64,000 bases of DNA from Termitomyces sp. T153 (lineage: Eukaryota; Basidiomycota; Agaricomycetes; Agaricales; Lyophyllaceae), in assembly GCA_018296165.2 (NCBI GenBank), contig JACKQL020000061.1, positions 124,001 to 188,000 on the forward strand, written 5' to 3'. The first letter of the stretch is position 1. Each line of letters opens with the position of its first letter. Shown piece by piece: positions 20,686 through 30,799 of this stretch. The notes under the pieces were generated by a model. That model did no database searches. It had not been told where the DNA came from and saw nothing but the letters and a program-made list of their open reading frames with translations. The position numbers and the translations under genes were made by a program.

Positions 20686-21976
20686 CTAAGGGCTCACGTA
20701 GAATGTCAATATATTTGCCAGGTTCACAAGTGCCACCACGCTAGACAAGAAAGGTTCAATACTTGGACTGTATCATGGTAGATATAGGAACTTGCACATA
20801 GTATATGGCCCCTTTGAAAGGTTAATGCTAACGTACATATTTGCGAAGGTTAGATACACTTACCATCTCTGACAATAATATATTGAAGAGAGACCCAGGT
20901 TCGTTGGATGCTGAACTCAACTCGGTTTTTCCACGTTTTGACCATCACCAAGACAAAAGAAGCCGTGTCGTAGACAAAAATTGCCTCCCAAGGGACAACA
21001 ATATCTGCAGTAGGAAATTATCAGAATTCATTTTCTGGCAGGGTGTGCTAACTTACGAATAGCACTTCAGGAATCAGATTATTTTCAGTAAGCTCGTTCT
21101 ATCATACAGAGGAACATACGTGGGATATGAAAGACCAACAAGACAGCCTGATACCGGCGGCACTGGAGCATTTTTCTGGCGAAATAATGCCCACTGTTGA
21201 TGCACATTCTGAGTCTTGACAAAAGAAAGATTCATAATACTCACAACTGCGAGTCCTATCGTGGTCGAAAAGCCGCCGACAATGTACCATACTATTTTGT
21301 GGGAGCGGTCATACAATGCGTACAGCCGCAGCGAAATTAGAACTGGAGAAAGCAACTTGGGATATCTCCAAACAAAAAATATTTACTACGCACCCCCAAC
21401 AATAGTCTGGTCGCAAAATGTTAAGGCCTGTCGGATGTTTTCATACTGTTTGCATCTACAACAAAATGTTGATAAGGTGTACTTTTTGGAAGCAAAGCCT
21501 GAACACACTTCTTCACATGAAATCAGCTTCAGCCATGTAAAGCAAAAAGAGTAAACACAAGCCTCTGGTTGAGCTTTCCCCAGAACAAATGCAGTTTTCA
21601 TTGTGAGGGATAATAATACGAAGTATCGGTTGAGGAAAAACCAGTAGGTGCTTTTGGTTTTCGGACATCGCCAAATGTAGGTAACCTCATGTCCTGCCCG
21701 AGAAGTGGGTCAAGAAAGTTTTTGCTGTGGGTCAGTTCAACTCACCAAATGTAACCAAGTGGTCATATACCAAGATTGCTACGGTTTTACAAGCAAACTC
21801 GAAGTCAAGAACAGCGTAACAGTAACCAATTATCAATGACACACATAGTGAAGCGATATGTAAGAGGTTGTTTTCAAGTCTTGAGAGGATACGTGTCATA
21901 AAGATTATTTACAAAGAAAAATCGGCCGCACTCACACTTGGAGGGCAGTGTCGGCACTTGTTAATTCGTCTCTCAT
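20686..21976 (-). CDS. DUF6533-type multi-pass membrane protein, ten exons
   Basis: The start is ATG at 21,974-21,976 (MRDELTSADTALQ); the stop is TAG at 20,686-20,688. Joining exons by GT-AG (one GC-AG) introns of about 50-55 nt gives one open frame. Exon 1 is 41 nt. Then come LLHIASLCVSLIIGYCYAVL and VYDHLVTFGHEVTYIWRCPK, the latter an Agaricomycete DUF6533 signature (PF20151 by recollection), then STYWFFLNRYFVLLSL, QTIVG, LISLRLYALYDRSHKIVWYI, an 8-nt exon (21,057-21,064), VPWEAIFVYDTASFVLVMVK, RTWVSLQYIIVRDGAIYY and LVNLANILTFYVSP. Several hydrophobic helices suggest a seven-helix-like membrane protein. The family's function is unknown. CpG is normal and no stop was found, so the gene looks intact. 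Least certain is the intron near 21,470-21,520. Confidence 0.75.
20741..20795 (-). other. GC-AG intron in the DUF6533-type gene
   Basis: The 55-nt intron begins GCAAGT, the usual context of GC donors, and ends TCTAG. Splicing here joins AIYYV to VVALVNLANILTFYVSP in frame. A GT donor at this junction would shift the frame. Confidence 0.6.
21057..21064 (-). other. 8-nt micro-exon (TGCTATTC)
   Basis: It lies between introns at 21,065-21,119 (55 nt, GTATGT…GAAG) and 21,005-21,056 (52 nt, GTAAGT…CTGCAG). Including these 8 nt keeps the frame from SYPT to AIHIVVPWEAIF. Skipping them shifts the frame and destroys the conserved VPWEA segment. Confidence 0.6.
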
Positions 21977-22713
21977 TTTGTTGCTATGAGGGTGTGGGGA
22001 GACCGAAGATGGTTTTCGGACTTTCTCACCCTTCTCCCTTGTGTCTGTGTTTTGAATGGGCACTTGTCAAGAATATGATGATGTATTTTCTGTAACCATC
22101 AGCCGTGCCTTACCAGGACCGACCCAGATCCGACACACAAGGAATGTGCCGAGGATTCTCATGCACGTCTGACAAGATGGTATGTGCTTGATGGCATTCC
22201 AGAGGGGTGATTTGGGCTGTGACAATGTCTGGGGCAACTTAATGACTATATATGGTTACTCAGTTTGACAGCCCATGTTTGTGACTGTATAAATGCACTT
22301 GCCTCACATGGATGCTAATTTAGTGACCGTATGGATACTGATCTGTACTTTCCCATGGTCAATCAAAAGCTCCGGACCTTATATTTTATTTTCTTGGTTG
22401 CACCAAACTTTGTGAAATTTGATCTTTGTGGGCAGAATGGGGGATTATTGCCAAGGTATCTGCATGCAGGACTGCTGAAATGATTACAGTGTCAAGAATG
22501 ACAGGATACTCTCCTTATTTTTGGTTTTTGATTTATGGCTGACATCCATTTTCTGCATTCAACTTGTTGGACGGGATGTGGGAGGTATTATACTGAAACC
22601 AAAACACAGTGTGGATGACTGAGGAGTTGTTAGCCATGCAAACCATGCAGTTAAACAGGTGAGAGAAGGTTTGGCTTACAAAACGCAGAAAGCAATGAGA
22701 CTGAAGGCCATAG
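21977..22713. other. island edge; no gene seen
   Basis: CpG content falls off at about 22,150. No convincing gene or transposon domain was found in this stretch. It includes the region that should hold the promoter of the DUF6533-type gene (minus strand, start 21,976). Confidence 0.4.
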
Positions 22714-23212
22714 ATGACTTCCATTGAATGGAACAAACAATGCTTGACTACAGGAAATCTTGAAGAAGGGACATGGGTGTTTAGATACAAGCCTTGGTTG
22801 GATAATCAAGTGGGAAACAAAACAATGCTTTGGCAGGCGGGACCAGAAACTTCAAGATCCAACTTACCAATCTTGGGAGCTGGATGGCACTCTTACTCAG
22901 GGTTTGGTCCCCACATCATGGCTGAAAATTCTCTATTTTCATGAAGATTATCAAACAGTTTGCATGATAGATGCAACTACTCATAACCAAGTTGCCAGTG
23001 AGGCAGAGCTGCAGATGCTCAGAGGCAATGAGGATGAAGATTACATGCCATTGACAGTATTGGAGATGGATATATTTGTGCATAGCAAGAAATCAAGGAC
23101 ATTAAGGATCCAGAGTTGCAGTACAGATCACCTTGTCTGGACAGAGCCTTTGGGCATTCATTCCTGTTGGAACTGTTGGAGAATGATGAGGAATTGGGAA
23201 GTTCAAACCTAG
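22714..23212 (+). pseudogene. unrecognised decayed ORF
   Basis: Two overlapping plus-strand frames share this region. One reads TSIEWNKQCLTTGNLEEGTW, then RYKPWLDNQVGNKTMLWQAG; the other continues as TYQSWELDGTLTQGLVPTSW and LKILYFHEDYQTVCMIDATT. The switch between frames near 22,840 looks like a frameshift in one ancestral protein, since residue content stays protein-like across it. I do not recognise the family. CpG is almost absent and the surroundings are repeats, so it is probably part of a transposon. Confidence 0.35.
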
Positions 23213-24094
23213 AATGGTTTTTGAACCAGGAGCAGGAGTTGAGAGCATGGTATTGAAATTGCTGGGGGTGCTATTGGATGAGAATGATGAGGTCTTTGTT
23301 GGTCTTGGTCACCAGTTGTAGTAGAGGGAGGAGGCTTGCTCAGGAAACAGATAGAGAAATGGGATTGACAATAAGGATCTAGAAACAGCAAAGGGGAGCA
23401 ATGGCTACACAAATTCAATGATGCAAAATGTGACAGCAGTATGGAAGATGGACTAGAATCAGAAAGAAGTAAATAAGGTTCAGCTTTTATATCAGCTTTG
23501 GATTTGTAGATATAGAAGACATTGACAAGATAAAATAGGATCAATTTTACCCCCATATTCTTGACTTGTGTTTCATCTGGTTTAGTTGTTTTTGTTATTC
23601 CATAGTTCTGGGCTGTTTGATTGGGACTTGACTGGCTATTCTGGCTGGACTGAAGCAAGATCTTCTGGACTTGTAACCTGGCAGTTCATAATTGTCTTGT
23701 AGAAAGTGACTGCATATTCTGTTCTGAAACTGGTTTACTCACTTTAAGCATTCTCTATTCATTCTGGGAACAGCTTTCTTTCAGCAGCCTATTTCTCTTC
23801 CCACAACTGGCAGGGGACTCCCCATTTCATTCTCTCATTCTCCCCTCTATTCCTTCTCAGGCCTGCCTTCTTATGATTTTTCTTTATTCTCCCTCTCTTG
23901 CCCTATCTATTAGTCCTACTTTCAGCTTTCAGACTGCACTGATTTTGTGTACATTATTCTGACAAGTGTTGGACCTATGGCACTGCTACTGGCTTAGGTC
24001 ACTGCTGACAAATTGCTAATAGATCACTTTTGTTGTCTTTTTTCTGTCATACTGTATAGTCATTTCCCATGCTTCAGAAGCTTTTGAAGTGTCA
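23213..24094. other. no gene recognised
   Basis: A 149-codon minus-strand frame (23,658-23,209) is Ser/Pro-rich with no motif I know. The rest is T-rich sequence without a supported feature. CpG is nearly absent, as in the flanking repeats. Confidence 0.35.
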
Positions 24095-24250
24095 CACCTG
24101 GCACAAGAGATTCCTAGACTTGTTCTCTTTGGATCTCCCTCTGCCAGGTGTGTATTTGTGCTTGTAACAACTATACAGTACCAAATACACTTTTAATTTC
24201 CCTCTAACAGCTGTGTGACCAGGCCACAGCCTCTAGAGATCACCCTACAA
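24095..24250 (-). repeat. DIRS-like terminal repeat block, copy B
   Basis: This matches the block at 110-290 in the same orientation: CCTAGACTTGTTCTCTTTGG, CCCTCTGCCAGGTGTG, a spacer, then CCCTCTAACAGCTGTGTGA and a CCACAGCCTC.AGAG tail. An inverted copy lies 1.1 kb away at 25,305-25,460. Confidence 0.55.
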
Positions 24251-24519
24251 CAGATTGAATCTCTAGTTTTGGTATTGGAACACCCACTTCTGCTCTTAGG
24301 TGCTTTCCCCACTGATTTGCTTCCTGCCCTTGAGCTATTTCTATGACTCTACCAGTGCCTCCTGCTGCTCCCTCAGATGATGTAGATCCTGAAGTCAAAG
24401 CCTGAAACTGCTTGATGGCTCTAGAGCCTCAGGTGCAGTCAACCTAAGCTTCTCTGACTCTATACAACTAAAATTGCTGTATTATGCCAAAACACAGTAT
24501 AACAGTGTCATCACAGTCT

Positions 24520-24741
24520 TGCAGCTCACTGTGCACCCCATGTAAGTCAGACCAAGTCTATGAGTTGTGACTACATGTATGGAAGTAAGATGATGCCTTA
24601 CATTAGGTAACACAACTAATTCAATGGGCAGTACCAGATAGTGCTGCCAAACATAACTAGTACAAGTATAATATAAGTTATGTTCACTTATCTAACTGTA
24701 CAAGATATTGCATAAGGAGGTCTTGCAGATGCTCCATTACA
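24520..24741 (-). repeat. LTR copy of the same family, diverged
   Basis: The stretch shares GGAAGTAAG.TGATGCCTTAC, the central palindromic part, TATAATATAAGTTA and the end GCTCCATTACA with the LTRs at 1,788-2,009 and 25,924-26,152. The start is approximate. A purine tract (minus strand AAAGGGGGGTATG) follows at 24,742, giving minus orientation. Confidence 0.6.
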
Positions 24742-25260
24742 TACCCCCCTTTGAGACCATACAGTCTCAGGAAGGTATAGAAGTAAATAAATGGTAGGGA
24801 TGCATCATCCCACCAACCCAATTGGCACTGGAGAACTGTCCATGGTTCCCTACATTGACAACATTGGAGATAGGACTAATTTGTTCTACAGGATATATCT
24901 TTGGGCACAATGGGGGTGATGGAGTTGTCTAACCATGTGTGCCAGTCAAAATTGGCCAACAAGGTCTCTTGTTCACATAGTATCCACCTAATTGTGAAGC
25001 ACTACAAGTGGTTCACCCTTCCCTCTTGCCAAGCTGTGTGGCTGAGGCTTTGTCAGCATGCACCATGTCATTTCAGTGCTCAGGTACAGCATTAGCTATA
25101 CCAGAGGAGCCTCTGCATCAGATACAGTGGTTGTGGGGGTGATGGCTTCAGTTGCTTCTGAGGTGGCATTGGTGCATGACATCAATGCCTCCAAAGAGTC
25201 TACTGTCATAGACTTGCAGCCTGAAAGAGCACAACTATCCATTTGTATGGGCTAGGAGAA
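24742..25260 (-). mobile_element. 3' end fragment of the LTR element family
   Basis: Next to the LTR the sequence resembles 2,010-2,500: polypurine tract, GAGACCATACAGTCTCA (compare GAGTCCATCAATGGACTC), a GGGATGCATCATCCCACC stretch and a fragment encoding an Ala/Ser/Glu-rich frame. It is more diverged than the copy at 26.15 kb. No pol domain is visible. Confidence 0.45.
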
Positions 25261-25304
25261 CTCTGGTGTGTCAACAATGATGGAATAAATGGGTACCTCC
25301 CAGG

Positions 25305-25460
25305 AAGGGGCACTGTAAGGGCAACCTCTGGAGGCTGTGGCTCAATCACACAACTAGCAGAGGGAGATCCAAAGTCTATTCAGTATCTACAAGAAGTTCT
25401 AGAGTGCTAGCTACTCACCTGGCAGAGGGAGATTTAAAGAAAACAAGTCTAAGGATCCCC
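25305..25460 (+). repeat. DIRS-like terminal repeat block, copy C (inverted)
   Basis: On the minus strand it reads GGATCCTTAGACTTGTTTTC, then CTCCCTCTGCCAGGTG, a spacer, GGATCTCCCTCTGCTAGTTG and a GCCACAGCCTCCAGAGGTTG tail, the same order as copies A and B. It is therefore inverted relative to B, with an LTR-element end between the two. Confidence 0.55.
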
Positions 25461-25923
25461 AATGCCAGTGTTTGGAAAATTTACTCTAGAACTTCTGAAA
25501 ACAACACCCAACAACAACCAATTCCAGAGTCCAATCAAAAAGTGGAAATCCATTGTAAATGGTCTTGATCTCTGAACTCCCTGCATGTGACCACATACCA
25601 ATATGACCAAAAGATAGCCATTGGTTGAAAGTACCTGTGGTCTAAAGATGGGAGGCCTACAATGAGTGGTAGGCCTGGAATACAGGAAACAATCCAGAGG
25701 TCTGGCAAGAGGCCATGTGGAAGGGGCAACACTTGTTGGAATTACACACAGAGAACTGGTGGAGCCTGAGGGCTAAAACTGAGACCAGCAGATAGGGAAA
25801 GCAAAGGAGAATCAAGGAAAACCATAAAGAGGGAGAACAGCACAGAGGGAAAGTGGGACATCCCCTGACAGGCACAGGGTAGCTGCACAGCAGAAATTGA
25901 GACCTCACCAGCCTCAGGATACA
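25461..25923. other. no gene recognised
   Basis: Minus-strand frames at 25,947-25,657 and 25,732-25,535 are Leu/Pro/Ser-rich without known motifs. The sequence is CpG-poor repeat flank between DIRS-like block C and the LTR at 25,924. Confidence 0.35.
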
Positions 25924-26152
25924 TGTAATGGTTCCATTACAGGTCACACAGCTTATGGTTCACACTCTGTGAGTCAAAACTGGTCATGGTTCTGTCTACA
26001 AAGTATGAAGTAAGGTGCTGCCTTACATAATTATAGTAATTATAATTATAGGTAGTGTCATGTGATTCTATCTTATATTAATACTATAATAATAATAATA
26101 ATAACTATATAGAAGTGTACAACTAAGGGCAAGTAATGGGTACTTCATTACA
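25924..26152 (-). repeat. LTR copy with complete termini TGTAATG…CATTACA
   Basis: The 229-bp repeat begins TGTAATGG and ends TTCATTACA, forming the short inverted repeat expected of an LTR. It shares GTCTACAAAGTATGAAGTAA and the following GGTGCTGCCTTA with 1,862-1,893. An (ATA)n-like run near 26,085-26,105 is specific to this copy. The purine tract AAAAGGGCGGTA (minus strand) follows directly, so this is a 3' LTR of a minus-strand element. Confidence 0.75.
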
Positions 26153-26700
26153 TACCGCCCTTTTGAGTCCATCAACAGACTCACAAGAATAGTAGAAAGA
26201 GAAAAGAGAGTGGGATATGGCATCCCACATGTGGGTTGGCACTGGGGCCCTAGATCACGGTCCTTATGTTGATAGCATGGGTAGGTTTGTGTAGCCCTAC
26301 AGGAGATGGGGCAGAGTGATAGTCTAGTGCATTGTCTGAATGTGTGCTAGAAGGCATAAATGGGCACTCAGCCTGCTTGAGTGTGATAATCATTTTGTGA
26401 ACTACAAGTAGTAGTTCAACTGACCTGTTCATCCATCTGAAAGGACAACACTTCCTTGTTGCTCACTATGTCAGCCCAGTGCTTGGATATAATGTTAGTT
26501 GTATCATTCAAGCAGCCAGTTCTGGCTTCAGGCTCAATGGGGGTAGCAATAATAGTTGCTACAGTTGTGTCCAAAGGGCCAGGGACAATGATATCTGTCA
26601 TCTCTGGACTAGCATTAGTGGGAGTGTAAGGCTTGTCAATCAGGTAGGGCACTACAAGTGCATGTGTCAGACATTGTAGCAGGACATGTTTTGTATTGTA
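26153..26700 (-). mobile_element. 3' end fragment of the LTR element family
   Basis: This is collinear with 2,010-2,560: polypurine tract, GAGTCCATCAACAGACTCAC, GTGGGATATGGCATCCCAC, the segment around TTCATCCATCT and an Ala/Thr/Ile-rich minus-strand frame (26,652-26,416). It ends abruptly near 26,700, so the copy is truncated or interrupted. Confidence 0.6.
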
Positions 26701-26884
26701 TGTTACATGTCCAGTGGAGTCCTCTGCATTGTAGTGGAAGTTAACAATGTTATGTCTGCAACAATGCTATTGCAATGTTACAATGTGTCATCATAAACAC
26801 TCTGAGTGGACATCTTTGACTGTCCTCTTCATTTGTGGAAGTCATACATTGTATTGTTGTCAACAGTATCAGTGGACATCTGCT

Positions 26885-27060
26885 GTCCACCTTCCATTGC
26901 TATATCATGTCCATTGCAAAAAGTGGTTCCATTAGCCAGTGTGTGCCACCATATAACTCTTTCCATTGTCTCTGCTTTCCATTGCTATATGACATCCATT
27001 GCAAAAAGCAGTTCTGTTAGCCAGTGTGTGCTGTTATATAACTCTTTAGGCTGCTCTGTT
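26885..27060 (+). repeat. two-copy 85-bp tandem repeat
   Basis: TTCCATTGCTATAT.ATGTCCATTGCAAAAAG with the tail GTTAGCCAGTGTGTG and ATATAACTCTTT occurs at about 26,892 and 26,977. It explains the repeated reading frames on this strand. No gene is supported around it. Confidence 0.7.
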
Positions 27061-27324
27061 GTTGATTTTTTTGTCTGTTGCTGGATCCCATTACAAAAGC
27101 ATGTTCATTACAGAAGCATCTCCATTCAAAAGCTCTCAGTTTGTCTGTATAGATATTTGTTGAAATCTGTCAAAGTATTAGGCATGGGAAGCTGTCACAG
27201 AAGCATTCTTGTAGGGGCAAGAAGCTGTCACAGAACTGTTCATCTGTTGCAAGCCCAGTGGAAATGACCATGCCAATGATTTAGGCACTCTGCAAATGAT
27301 TCATGAAAATATTATTTTTAGGAC

Positions 27325-28040
27325 AGTATCATGGCTTAGTGGTTCACAATGCCATAAGGTTATCCTTCATCTCTGTCAGGATGAGGGTTCAACTCTCTGA
27401 TCTGACAATTGCCTACTGATATGGTCTTTCATTTTATTTATTGCACTTTCTCTCCTATGCTCTAACCAATGTTTAGGCACACTCTGAAGCAAAATACTCT
27501 CATGGTTTGGGTATTCAGACTGGCTACCTGCCAAATCCTTGATTGCTGCAGTGCTTTACAGATGCTCTTAATTTGCCTGATATGACAGGCCCTTGTGGTT
27601 TAATGGGTTAGAACATTAGAGCTCTGCCAATGTCTGCAGTCTCTTATGCTCAGATTGAGAGTTTGAATTCCTTGCTTGACATTTGTTGTCTATAAATTTG
27701 TTTTTGATTTTCTACTGTTTGCTACAACATATGCTTGTAGCCAGCTTATCTTTTCAAAGTGCTATGCTTCAGTGGTTTGGATTGATCATCATTCCAGTTT
27801 GACCACCTGTCTGGTTGAGGGTTTGAAACCCTTGCTTAACATTCTGTAGTTTGCAAAAGGTTTTTTTAGTCATCATTTCAATTGACAACTTCTTCCAGCA
27901 AATACCTATAATGACATGCTACTGTAAGCCACCATGGATCAGTGATTTGGATTGTTGGTTGAGCCACACTCCAATTGTCAGGCCTAGGGTTTGACTCCCT
28001 CCCTTGACCTAGCAATTTGTAATGATTGATTTTTTCTATT
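27325..28040 (+). repeat. cluster of about five tRNA-like (SINE-like) repeats
   Basis: Units near 27,331, 27,480, 27,590, 27,757 and 27,932 share an A-box-like element (TGGCTTAGTGG, GGTTTAATGGG, TGCTTCAGTGG, TGGATCAGTGA) and, about 45-70 nt later, a B-box-like element (GGGTTCAACTC, GAGTTTGAATTCC, GGGTTTGAAACCC, GGGTTTGACTCCC). Four have both; the one near 27,480 is degenerate. Two B boxes sit in a T-arm-like hairpin (for example GAGGG-TTTGAAA-CCCTT). CTTGAC/CTTAAC with ATT follows the box in most. The TTCGA of a real B box appears as TTCAA or TTTGA, consistent with CpG decay. No functional tRNA is claimed. Confidence 0.55.
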
Positions 28041-28125
28041 TGATTTCAGCTATTCCACATAACATCTGATGGCTTTAAATGTTTTGTAGCTTCCATTGTT
28101 TTGGAGATTCCCACAGGCGCAACAC

Positions 28126-28310
28126 TTTTCCCTGCTGGTCTGGTGTATACCTCTTTCTGTAGCCAGAGGCCTTCCAGCAGCAGCCACTGGTGGTCCAGTG
28201 TATACCTCTTTCCACTGCCAGAGGCCTTCCAGCAGCAGCCACTAGTAGTCCAGTGTATACCTATTTCTGCTGCTAGAAGCCTTTCAGCAGTGGCCCTTCT
28301 GGCAGGGGTT
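28126..28310. repeat. 55-bp tandem repeat, about three copies
   Basis: GTGTATACCTCTTTC repeats with TATAC at 28,146, 28,201 and 28,256, an exact 55-bp period. Each unit continues with CCAGAGGCCTTCCAGCAGCA or a variant and CCACT.GT.GTCCA. The third copy is shortened. Confidence 0.85.
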
Positions 28311-28632
28311 GGGAATCCAGTGTGCCCACTTTCCCTGGCACCACAGTGTACTCTCATTTCTTCTATTAGCAGTGTGGCTGCAGCATCTTTTTTGCATCTT
28401 TTCTCTTCATATGTACAGGGATTCTATCTACATTAATGGGCTCCATCCTCCAAGTTCTGATTCCAAATCTGAGAAGAAACCAGTGTTACTTATATACTCA
28501 AAGTCAAGTGGTGTATATGGATCCTCTGGAAGGGTTTCCACAACACTTGATGTTGTGCTTGAAGAAGTTGAAGTTTCTGAGAGAACATCAGAAATGTCAG
28601 CAAAGTTGGCTGGGGTGAAAGGGCCAACAGGC

Positions 28633-30541
28633 CTACATCTGCCATGATCTCTTGCTTGCTAGAACACTTGTTCTGTCAGAAACAATTAGGTCTGCCAGGT
28701 AAATGATGCAGATTGACTCACATTTCTGGTACAGCATCTCAATGCATCTCTTGTCCTCATGTAGTGTTATTCTTTCATCATATCCTTGCCACTCCTCCAC
28801 ATTATTCCCCTGAGGAATAGGGGGAGTACCAGATAAACTTTCATCATCTGGTGGAGTCAGGTGGGCTGGTCTGTGTTTGGTATCCATTGCAAAGTTGCTA
28901 TCTGACAGATGTGAATTGTGGTCTGGAATGAATAGAGATGGTGCAGAATCATTATCCATTGCAGAATTTGGTGATATTCCTGGTAGAATGATGAGGGGGG
29001 GATCTCTCTGGCAAGTTGGTCTGCTATGTAGATGTATGTTCTATTTGCTGGTACATATTCTCCAGATCTGGCAGCTGAAGTTCTGCTATTAGATCTGGCA
29101 TTTGATGGAATGAAAAGAGGAGGAAGACTATCATCCCTCAGTACATTGCCATTGTCAAATATCACCTCCTTGTCAGACTCATCATCTGTTGCCATAAACA
29201 GAGGAGGAAGCCCACTGTCATCCAGTTCACCTCCACTGTCAGCCCTGTCACTGTTGTCAGACCCATCATTCATTGCCATAAACAGAGGAGGAAGTCTGCC
29301 ATTATCTGGTTCACCTCTACTGTCAGCCCTGTCACTGTTGTCAGACTTGTCATCTGTTGCCATAAACAGAGGAGGCAGCCTGCTGTCATCTGGCTCCCTT
29401 CTGCTGTCTGACCCATTGTTTGATGCAATGAAGAGTGGTGGGAGGTGTTCCTCATCTGATCCACTACCCCTGAGGTCTGAATCATCAAACAATCAATTCT
29501 CAACATCCATCTGTTCCTCATCACTTTGTGCCAGTGAGAAGAACCTCTGTTGAACAAGGAAAATGGGATTGGAAAGTCATCGAGACTGTGCTTGTGCTTG
29601 AATAGCAGATGGTTTCTTTGTAGGGTGATAGATGAGCCCAGGATTCATCCTACTTTTAAAGAAGAGGTGGTGGAACGCATGGTGTGGATTGGAAGAATCA
29701 ATAGCCTTGTCAAGCATTGATGGAGGCCATGCAGGTAATTGAGTGTCAGGAACAGAGGTTGGAGAGGCACAGTCAGATGGTATTGCATCATTGCTACTAA
29801 GGAAATTGGTGAGTGAATCAATACCAGTGAGTTTTTCTAAGTGTGATGGCACAATAGAATTGGCACTGGAGAGGTAAGCAGAGCCAGGTCCAACAGATGG
29901 ACTTGAAAATTGGCAGATTAGGTCATTTGCTGTCAACAGGAATTTTGGTCCAGCTGCTGATCAGAACCTGTCTAGAGCCAAAAGGGCTTTTTAGTGGACA
30001 CTGCTTTGGCTTGACAATTCTTCATTGTGAGTTGCATTTTGATGGATGAGGAGACAACCTTTGGCAGTCTCATCATTAAGGTGCTCAGTATTGATACCTA
30101 TATAGTTCCACCAGTCACAGCCATACCAATGTACAACTTGACCTAGATGGATGGGAACTGTCCATGCTTGAAAGGACTCCTGGACTTCTTGAGGGATGTC
30201 ATCTCTGTCTGCCAGAGGGTACCAATGGCTCAGACACATGATGAGGTCTGGAACATTGTATTTGATGTTGTTTAATGCTGCTATACCAAGATATAGGAGA
30301 ATATAGTTTTGGCCCAGATATTAGATAAACTACATTGCAATCCAAGACACCTTACCAATTCTTTATCCAGATGTTGTAACATCCACCTACAATCCTTGTG
30401 TTCCTCAAGGTTGCCATAAATGGCAAGTGCTGTGTGCACCTGTGATTCAACATAAAATGTCAGGTATTGGAGACCCAGTGATTGTTGGTCAACTGAGGCT
30501 TGGGTTTGTAGAGCAGCAGTAGAGGCCATGTCAGAGTGCAA
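28633..30541 (-). pseudogene. unrecognised decayed gene with 28-residue LPPLF repeats
   Basis: Minus-strand frames at 30,541-30,281, 30,239-29,991, 29,936-29,577 and 29,492-28,857 follow each other at short distances, as exons or frameshifted parts of one gene would. The most regular part has four copies of a unit around GRLPPLFMATDD, followed by an acidic S/D/R/G/E/P stretch; the DNA period is 84 bp (29,191, 29,275, 29,359). Downstream the frame reads SGEYVPANRTYIYIADQLAR. Another segment reads GQVVHWYGCDWWNYIGINTE. I do not know the family. The gene lies directly downstream of the KDZ transposase at 30.8-34.3 kb on the same strand and may be an accessory gene of that transposon; this is inference. 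CpG is nearly absent. Confidence 0.4.
29105..29440 (-). repeat. 84-bp coding repeat (LPPLF units)
   Basis: The plus-strand motif GCCATAAACAGAGGAGGAAG recurs at 29,191, 29,275 and 29,359, with weaker copies at about 29,107 and 29,425. The exact multiple of three keeps the encoded frame, which suggests the repeat expanded while the protein was still selected. Confidence 0.75.
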
Positions 30542-30799
30542 AGCTATAAGGATTTGGCACAGTTATGAGCTAGTAGTTGGGGAAAGTAGGACTTTTACAG
30601 CAGTAGAATCAACAATGTAGACTACACATGACATTGTCCCAAAGTAGTAAGGTTGCAAATCTGCTATAAAAAGGGCAGTTCCAGTTGGCATGGTGAATAA
30701 GATGTGCATAGTGAATCCAGCATGGCAGATGGGATGTGCATGGCAAACCCAGTATATATGGCATAATCAGCCATTTGTTCATCCCATTGCACTCTCTAT

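Noticed and set aside
27325..28040. Functional tRNA genes
   Set aside because: Only box-like elements and a T-arm are recognisable; the acceptor stem and a consistent anticodon arm are not, and the B boxes are mutated.
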